Shown here one piece after another: positions 57,790 to 64,000 of a DNA stretch of 64,000 nt; position 1 is the stretch's first letter; each line of letters starts with the position of its first letter. Origin of the DNA: Capillidium heterosporum (taxonomy: Eukaryota; Entomophthoromycota; Entomophthoromycetes; Entomophthorales; Capillidiaceae); contig WBMQ01000010.1 of NCBI GenBank assembly GCA_016630905.1, forward strand, positions 930,001 through 994,000. Reading direction: 5' to 3'. The translations under genes were made by a program, and so were the position numbers. Under the pieces are notes generated by a model. That model ran no database searches. It worked only from the letters and a program-made list of their open reading frames with translations, and was not told the DNA's origin.

Positions 57790-59150
57790 TTAAAGATGGT
57801 TAGCGTTAACTTGTGTCCCAGTAGCTAGGGAGGCCTTCTCAACATAAAGATCCAAGGCCCTCTGCCATACGGGGCTAGATTTTCTATGGGGCAAGGCCAA
57901 TAAGGTAGGTAACAAGTCCTTGGCAAAAGCAATGGAAGCTTCACGAGGTAACATAGTAGGCAAATGATCGATAGCAACAACGTGGAGTTTGGAGTTTACC
58001 CCCTCGGCTTCCAAAGTAGGGGCGTCGAATGTAGTACCTCGGTTGTAGACTGGCACCGGGTTGTTTTCAGAGGTGTAGTCACAACTTACATCTACCAATA
58101 CACTCAATTTACGGCCAGGTTGGTTTAAAGTCTCCTTGGTGATGAAGGAGGGGATTTTCTTGGTGAGATAGATACAGTTAACAAAAACGTCGCAGTCCAA
58201 GATCTCTTGGAAGGGTCCACCCTTGGCAGTCTCAGCCATATCCCATTTTATAAGGTGAGTGCTGGGGATTCCAACAGCTTGAGCGAAGTCAACAGCACCT
58301 CGACCGCACCTACCTAGGGCTCCCATAACCATAACTTTGGGATAGTTTCCGCCATTAGCTTTAACTATAAAATATCAGCATCAGTATTTGTTTATATTTT
58401 GAAAAAGTACCTGCTGACGCTAATCTTCCCTTGATGGCTTTAATAAGCTCGTCCTGGTTAGGGTAAGGTTTGATGGGAGGTAATTCACTAAAAATTAATT
58501 ATCTGAAAACAAAGAACTAGTTACCCAAGATTAGGATCATTGTTGTGGCACCATACATCGATACCAACGGCACTACCGGTGAAACCAGCATGGTAACCAA
58601 AGGCAGCAACTCTACGACCTAAGAGTCGAATACAATGAGTCAGTGAATGAACGCTGGTATAAATATTTTGATAATTACCTTGATCATCCTGTAAAAACTC
58701 CAAATCCAGAATCGAACCTTTACCGTCTACAAATCTCTTTAAGATTTGCTTCCAGCCGGTCTGGTTTTTATAGGCATGGGCAAAGAAGATATGGCAGTGT
58801 TCCAAAGGTGTATCAGCCTCTTTCAACTCCTTTAAACCGATTACGATGGCATCTTTTGGTGCATCAGTCTCCCAAGTCTCTTGGTTCACCACGGTGCAGC
58901 CAACTCTATAGCATATGTGTCAATAATTAACAGGGTATAGTTACTTACTTTTCAAATTCTTCATCTTTGAAAAATCTACTTGGGGATCTCTCAACGGTAA
59001 TTTTGAATCCTATAACTGATGTCAGTGTATGTCTACAAAAGCTGTAATAATATTACCGTTATTCAATAAAGTCTTGCAAGCTTCAGGAGATAGCGCAGAC
59101 CTATGTTCCATAGGCTTAACTTCATGTCTTAGCCAGAGATGGGTAGTCAT
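57790..59150 (-). CDS. LYS1: Saccharopine dehydrogenase (NAD+, L-lysine-forming)
   Basis: Last step of the alpha-aminoadipate pathway: saccharopine plus NAD+ gives lysine and 2-oxoglutarate. Exon 1 from ATG 59150 encodes [20 protein letters not shown] with SPEACKTLL, the family's first substrate-binding block. Later blocks are [57 protein letters not shown], the NAD fold [51 protein letters not shown] and [16 protein letters not shown]. Stop TAA 57792-57790. About seven introns. Length about 370 residues as usual. This gene is a strong pointer to a fungal host, since plants and bacteria make lysine by another route. Confidence 0.97.
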
Positions 59151-61273
59151 TTTGAATAGTGTTGCTGATGTAGCTGATAAAAGCAAGTAAAATTATACTT
59201 TCAAAGCTTGAGGTTGCTCTTTTATACTCACTTTATGTTTCTAGCTCTACGTAAAACACGTCAACTGCCAATGTGATGCTTTTGAGTGGGAAAGCATGAC
59301 TCAGGTGATATCACCAAAAGTTTTAGATATACTTGGTTTACTAATGGATTTCTTGCCGTTTCTATAGAAAGTTATATATATAGTCTAAAGATAAATAGTT
59401 ATATCTATAGTTTAAGTGTGCAAAGTATTTGAAATTGATACATATATGTTATATATATTGGATTTATTGATACTTTAAAAGCATAATTTGACAACATTTA
59501 TCATCATTCATTGCTTATATTATACTATCCCATAAAAACACTATGAATAGAATACCTATACAAAAATATAGTATTTGAGCTGTCAATTTCTGTATTACAA
59601 TGTATAACAAGAAACATGTACGTTATAACTCAAGTCATCTGATATAGACCTGAACTTTGGTTCGACAAGTTCCACCCCAAAGATAATCCAAGCTTTAGCA
59701 ATAGGAGCGGTGGCAAAAATAGCGGGATTTATAGACTTCTTGAGTCTATATGTAGCCTTTAGATTTGTGAACAGCTGGATATTTATAGAGGCAAGTTGTT
59801 GGTATACAGGATATAGGTATATTGGATTATTAGGTATGGAGGATTAACCAACATATTGTAAGGAAATATTCCCAAGTCAGTTGTAGTTTCACTCCATACT
59901 CCAAATTCAAGTTATATTCCAGGTGTAGACGATCAGTCAACATTCCCTTATTAAGTTTAGAAATTCCCTTTTTTTAGCAGGAATTAAGTGATCACCTCCG
60001 TACTAATTACTCCTCAATCCTTGCACTCCCTAAAGTTAACGATTATCTTCCAGAAGAACCCAATGAACTTTGATACTGGAGCTTAGATGAGCACTAATCA
60101 CCAGTATCTAGAATATTTACTACTAAATGCAAGTCACCTATATAAGGCCTACGGTGAACTTAGTAGTAGAGTAAGTAATTATTAAGTAAACATATTGAAC
60201 ACTTGATATTTCCTTTTGCTATCGGCATAGTATAGACTCCCTGCATAGTATAATTTAGAAATGATAATTTGTATCCCTCCAAGACCGAGAGTTGCATTGA
60301 CCTGACCTGAATCAGCAACCTGAACTGAACCGAATCTGAAAACTCAAGTTAAACAATGAATTTGACTATATTCCTTAGTCTCATGGCTACGATCGGAGTA
60401 TTTCTGTCCTCTCACCGCCTCTGGATCAGACTCCAGGCACGAGTTTCCCCTTGTATAACCTTTGTGTCAACTTCTTTAGCCTTTATGGAGTACTGACTAC
60501 TGTTGCTGCCTGGTTAACTCCTGTTGGTAAACGTTCTTGGAGGACGTTTCCCAACACATATACTATACCTTATAGGTTTACTTTCAACTTTTTATTTGAA
60601 CCTATCAATATATTTAAAATTATAGAGTGAATTTATATTATATAATATATAAAACTACTTATAACTGTACAAATATTTAGTTATGTTGGATTAGAGTCAT
60701 TAGCTTATTTGATATTTCCTTATACTCTTCCATAGCAACAAGCTCATATTTGTGTTTCACATCGTTGATGGTTCTTATCCATCTATACACGATATTAAAC
60801 TTGAGTATCTTCTCATTTTAAATGCTAGGTGCCAAGCTCAAAATATCAGTATATATACTTGTTAGAACATAATATACTGGCCAGCAAATATTATCTACCT
60901 TTATATTGAGAGTATACAGTTTTACATATCTAATAGAGGCATGCAATGTTGCTATTTCGCTTGGAGGAATTGTTTATAAATATAAGTTTAATCTGAAATA
61001 TACAACTCGGATGTTACAGTATACAAGCATATCAAAAAAACCTAAAATACTTAACATATGATAACAATAACGATATTGATTATAAACAAGGGGAAAATTT
61101 AATTTCATGGCATTAAATCGTTAAAATGAGTAATATACTAGTGTTAAAAGATAGAACCTAATCGAAAGATGCTAGTTGAAGCTAAAAAGTTGACATGTTC
61201 CAAGTACAGTTTGAAAAGCCAGAACCAAAGGGCCAATAAGTTAGAAGGTAGTAGGGAGCTCATGGTAAGCAAG
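59151..61273. other. Intergenic with decayed coding stretches
   Basis: About 2.1 kb. The left part (59151-59628) is AT-rich with no gene, although it holds the LYS1 promoter. The middle carries membrane-protein-like fragments (59629-60630), listed separately. The right part (60631-61273) is AT-rich and empty. Confidence 0.45.
59629..60630 (+). pseudogene. Relic of multi-pass membrane protein gene(s), possibly receptor-like
   Basis: Several open stretches on one strand read like membrane-protein exons but cannot be joined into a clean gene. 59629-59847 encodes IIQALAIGAVAKIAGFIDFL with SLYVAFRFVNSWIFIEASC and a stop, lacking a start. After an acceptor-like site, 59980-60053 encodes QELSDHLRTNYSSILALPKV and NDYLPEEPNEL. 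ATG 60087 starts MSTNHQYLEYLLLNASHLYK ending at a GTAAGT donor. ATG 60356 encodes NLTIFLSLMATIGVFLSSHR, a membrane helix. Another frame then gives LYNLCVNFFSLYGVLTTVAA. The pattern (glycosylatable N-terminus, hydrophobic helices) resembles fungal 7-helix receptors, but this is inference. It may be two tandem relics or a badly modelled live gene. Confidence 0.35.
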
Positions 61274-62354
61274 TTAGCGACGATCAGGAGAATCCTCCGA
61301 ATCCCAGACGACCCCCAGTACAACCGATATATCATCAAGCTTCCCACCTTGGTGGTATAGCCCTTCCATCGTTGCCCGCTCTTGGAAAGGGCAGCCTTCG
61401 CTCCGAATATTTTCGGCTACCTCCCTAGCTGCGTACACTAACTCATCGACCATAAGCTTGGGTTTCAACTCCAATCGGGATGCTCCATATCCAATGGGTA
61501 ATCGTCGGCAGCCTCGGTTAACTATTTCCAAAACATCTTCGTCATAGAGGTTGTCAAATAAACCATCGGTCGCCAGTAAAATTATGTCACCCTTCTGCAC
61601 GTGGATCGTAAACCTCTGGGCTTGTAAAGGGTGATCGCCACCAACAAGTCCTAGTTGGTAAGGATAATTGAACGAAGTGCTGTTGCTCTTCACTGCGGAA
61701 CAGGAACTGGCCATCTCGAATTACAGCGATGCCACAATCTCCGAGATTAGCTACCTTGAGCTGGTTGCCCCTTAACAGAGCTAAACATGCAGTTGTAGAG
61801 CCTTTGATCTGCTGCATGTAGGCATCAAAGTTGGTTCGGTCGTAGCTCTTGGCTAATATGTTGACTGGATCGGCTTGGTCGTACTGGGTAAATTCTTCGG
61901 CATCAATGTCGTCGAACTTGTTGAGTTCAAGCTGGCAGTAGTGCATAAGCTTGTTGGAGTAGAAAGCCGAATTCCCGTGGTTCAAAGCCCATCCTCCAAC
62001 TCCGTCCGCTATTCCCAAAGCATCAGGGCGCGAGAAATAGCTGTCCTCGCCACAGGCTATACTCATCCGGGTATCGTCACTGGACTTGGGTGGAGTGTTT
62101 TTTTTGGATATGCCGTTGGATGCCGTTACTAATGAATATGCACTTAAACTAGGGATAGGGTTTTGAATTTTGCTGGGTTGCGATGTCTTTAAGTGGTAAG
62201 CTAGCAAATCGTTGGGCCGTGCTATGGGCTGAAGCATAGCTTGGGCTTGGACCACATGGTTGACGGTAGTGTAGTTGCATCTCAATGTTGTCGAATAGAC
62301 CTTGAATTTTACTAATGGTAATCGGTTGAATTTGGTTGGAAACGCTCTTTTCAT
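61274..62354 (-). CDS. PTC7: Mitochondrial PP2C-type phosphatase Ptc7, frame broken once
   Basis: PPM-family Mn/Mg-dependent Ser/Thr phosphatase; yeast Ptc7 acts in mitochondria on coenzyme Q synthesis. ATG 62354 opens a basic, hydroxylated presequence (MKRAFPTKFNRLPLVKFKVY). The first frame has SIACGEDSYFSRPDALGIAD then GVGGWALNHGNSAFYSN (first metal-binding aspartates), GSTTACLALLRG, LKVANLGDCGIAVIRDGQ and FLFRSEEQQH. The second frame resumes exactly with SFNYPYQLGLVGGDHPLQAQ, then GDIILLATDGLFDNLYDEDV and GKLDDISVVLGVV, the C-terminal metal-binding aspartates, stop at 61274. The break at about 61673-61679 equals one extra base (CAC, T, TCG), with no room for an intron. Joined length would be about 359 residues, normal for the family. 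Assembly error, recent mutation or +1 frameshifting are all possible. Confidence 0.85.
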
Positions 62355-64000
62355 ATGTAGCAGGACCTATGGTATGGATTAGCTATGGCCATCTTCAAAA
62401 TAAAAAGCTAAAAGAAGGGATAGCGACGTAGGCCGTCAGCATAAAAAGCAAAAGGTGTATGGGATGGTAGTGCATAACCTATTAAAGCTCAACGAGATAT
62501 GGGAACGTACCTGAAGTTTAGGTTGATAAGACTTATTTTGATAAGGAGTTGTAAGTTTGGTCAACTTGGTAAAGAACCTTGAGCTTTTGAATCAAACTTG
62601 CTGTTGGTCTTAGATCCTGGTTTTAAAGATTAAAATTTTGCATTGGATAGCTTTTAAGTTTCTCAGTTGTAGTTTTGCGTATTCAAGCTTATTGTCTTGG
62701 AAACTCCTCAGTTCTAAATTAGTAATTGACTTCCACTTTGAGGTAATTTAAGGAAGCTAGAGCTGCTTATTGACTGGAATCTTTCAAACAGCCTCAACTT
62801 TTATTACAATTACGTATTTTATCCAAATTGGTAGAATAAGTCGTGAGAAGTACTCCTAAACCAAGTCAATTAAACTATTCCAAATTTAAATGGCATTAAC
62901 TTCTATTGGCTAAATTGCTGATAAGGATGTCGGTCCTAAACTAAGCTACATGTCAATCCAAAATTTAACTAATTCCTTATCTTTATTTTACCCCGCCCTC
63001 CATTCCAAAGTGATAAGCACAAAATTGGTGAATCAACTGCTAAATTTTTTATGAGATAAGGACCTAGCCAATTATATTTGGGAAGGTAGGGGTAGTTAAG
63101 TTAAGCCTGGGAATTTTTCAAAGCTGGTGCCAAACTCGGATTTCAAAGTTTTACGCTACGTCTTAGGTGATGTGAAGCGAGTTGACTGGATAAATGTTAG
63201 AATCGACAGTACGGATATTCGAGGAATAAAGGAAGGAAGCCTTCTTATACGATGGTGTAAAAGTGGCATTTAAAATTGCCTATATTAAAGCAAGATATTA
63301 GTTAAGTTGGTGATCAAAAGTGACAAACAGTATGGTGTAAATGTAAAGGGTACCAAATCCTTATAATAGTGACTAAGAATATGTAGAAGCGTAGATATCG
63401 GAAACTAAGCTATTTGAAATACTACATGGAGCACCAGGAGTTGACAGTAGTATGTACCGACTTGTAATAGTATGTCCGCATCAACAACCTATTCTAACTT
63501 CCTAAGCGAAAATTTTAATCCAGATAACTAAAGTATTTTTATACTGTAATAGTTCTTAGGTAAACCTTGTATTCTTTGTATAAAGCAATTTGTAACAGCA
63601 AGCATAGCTTCCATTTGATATCTCGTAACTTTCAGAGTATATATTTGCTGGTTGCTGGTTTAGTATGTCTAAATTTGCACTTTTCAAAAGCCAGTATTTT
63701 ACAAATATGTTTGCCGACAATCCTGTAAATTGGAAGCAAACTCCAAAACTTTGTACTTGCAACGTCATCACAGCTCTGCACCATCTATTTTATAAAATTT
63801 GCACTAATTAAATAGCCAAATTATAATCAAATATCATCCTACAAGTAGATTATGTTAAATTTCATTGTATGTGAATTACATAGATATAATTTTACAAGGT
63901 TAAATAAAGACTTAGCACCCTATTTCTTACATTATTATCTTTGAGACTTTTTCAAGAAAAGCACTGATGAACTTCAAAGCGAGCTATCATTATGGAAACC
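62355..64000. other. Intergenic to window end, no gene called
   Basis: AT-rich sequence upstream of the PTC7-like gene. A frame open at 63100-63273 (+) without an ATG reads KLVPNSDFKVLRYVLGDVKR and VDWINVRIDSTDIRGIKEG, which looks protein-like but matches nothing I know and may be chance or a relic. A 71-codon frame at 63556-63771 (-) has no motif. Confidence 0.45.

Overview
The window looks like nuclear DNA of an early-diverging filamentous fungus. It is AT-rich, and its genes are cut by many short GT-AG introns of about 36-60 bases (a few near 100). The gene set is fungal: NAD-dependent saccharopine dehydrogenase of the alpha-aminoadipate lysine pathway, three Zn2Cys6 regulators, an HMG-less Pob3, Not4, an Mgr3-like protein and fungal mL59. 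It also keeps genes that many yeasts lack, such as an AKTIP/FTS-type UEV protein and a CCDC174 homologue. A zoopagomycete such as Conidiobolus would fit, but that is inference from style and no taxon marker was checked.

Layout. 1-1942: cytochrome P450, cut at the left edge. 3432-5147: Zn2Cys6 regulator. 5489-6310: YEATS protein Yaf9. 7236-9502: choline-transporter-like membrane protein. 10375-11247 (-): ribosomal protein uS2. 13366-15040: seryl-tRNA synthetase. 16462-18302: second Zn2Cys6 regulator. 19141-20505: secreted M28 aminopeptidase. 20977-22376 (-): secreted M14 carboxypeptidase. 23778-24500 (-): F-box protein. 25082-25471: small unknown gene. 25876-27755 (-): third Zn2Cys6 regulator, a paralogue of the first. 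29071-30333 (-): Mgr3-like mitochondrial TPR protein. 30924-32626: RuvB-like 2. 32737-33651 (-): AKTIP/FTS-like UEV. 34405-about 35690 (-): decayed copy of the M28 peptidase. 36332-36917: TMEM97-like. 37234-38679 (-): F-box/LRR protein. 39203-41158 (-): Pob3. 41331-43515: CENP-I/Mis6. 44222-44303: tRNA-Leu(CAA). 45239-45698 (-): mL59. 45995-47164: unknown helical protein. 48596-53147: Not4. 53781-54541: APRT. 54897-56073 (-): CCDC174-like. 56236-56698: Pam18/Tim14. 57790-59150 (-): Lys1. 59629-60630: relics of membrane-protein coding. 61274-62354 (-): Ptc7-type phosphatase with a frame break.

How the genes relate. This is a typical mixed eukaryotic neighbourhood, not an operon or an island. 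Housekeeping genes for translation, mitochondria, chromatin and mRNA decay are interleaved with accessory genes: the P450, secreted peptidases, Zn2Cys6 regulators and F-box proteins. Yaf9, Rvb2 and Pob3 all act on chromatin, but they are not adjacent and nothing shows shared control. I see no integrated virus, transposase, reverse transcriptase or CRISPR array. The most unusual non-gene signal is a near-perfect hairpin of about 31 bp at 48377-48448. A cluster of competing inverted repeats lies at 15464-15588. Two unrelated genes (YAF9, RVB2) both appear to have a first coding exon made only of the start codon.
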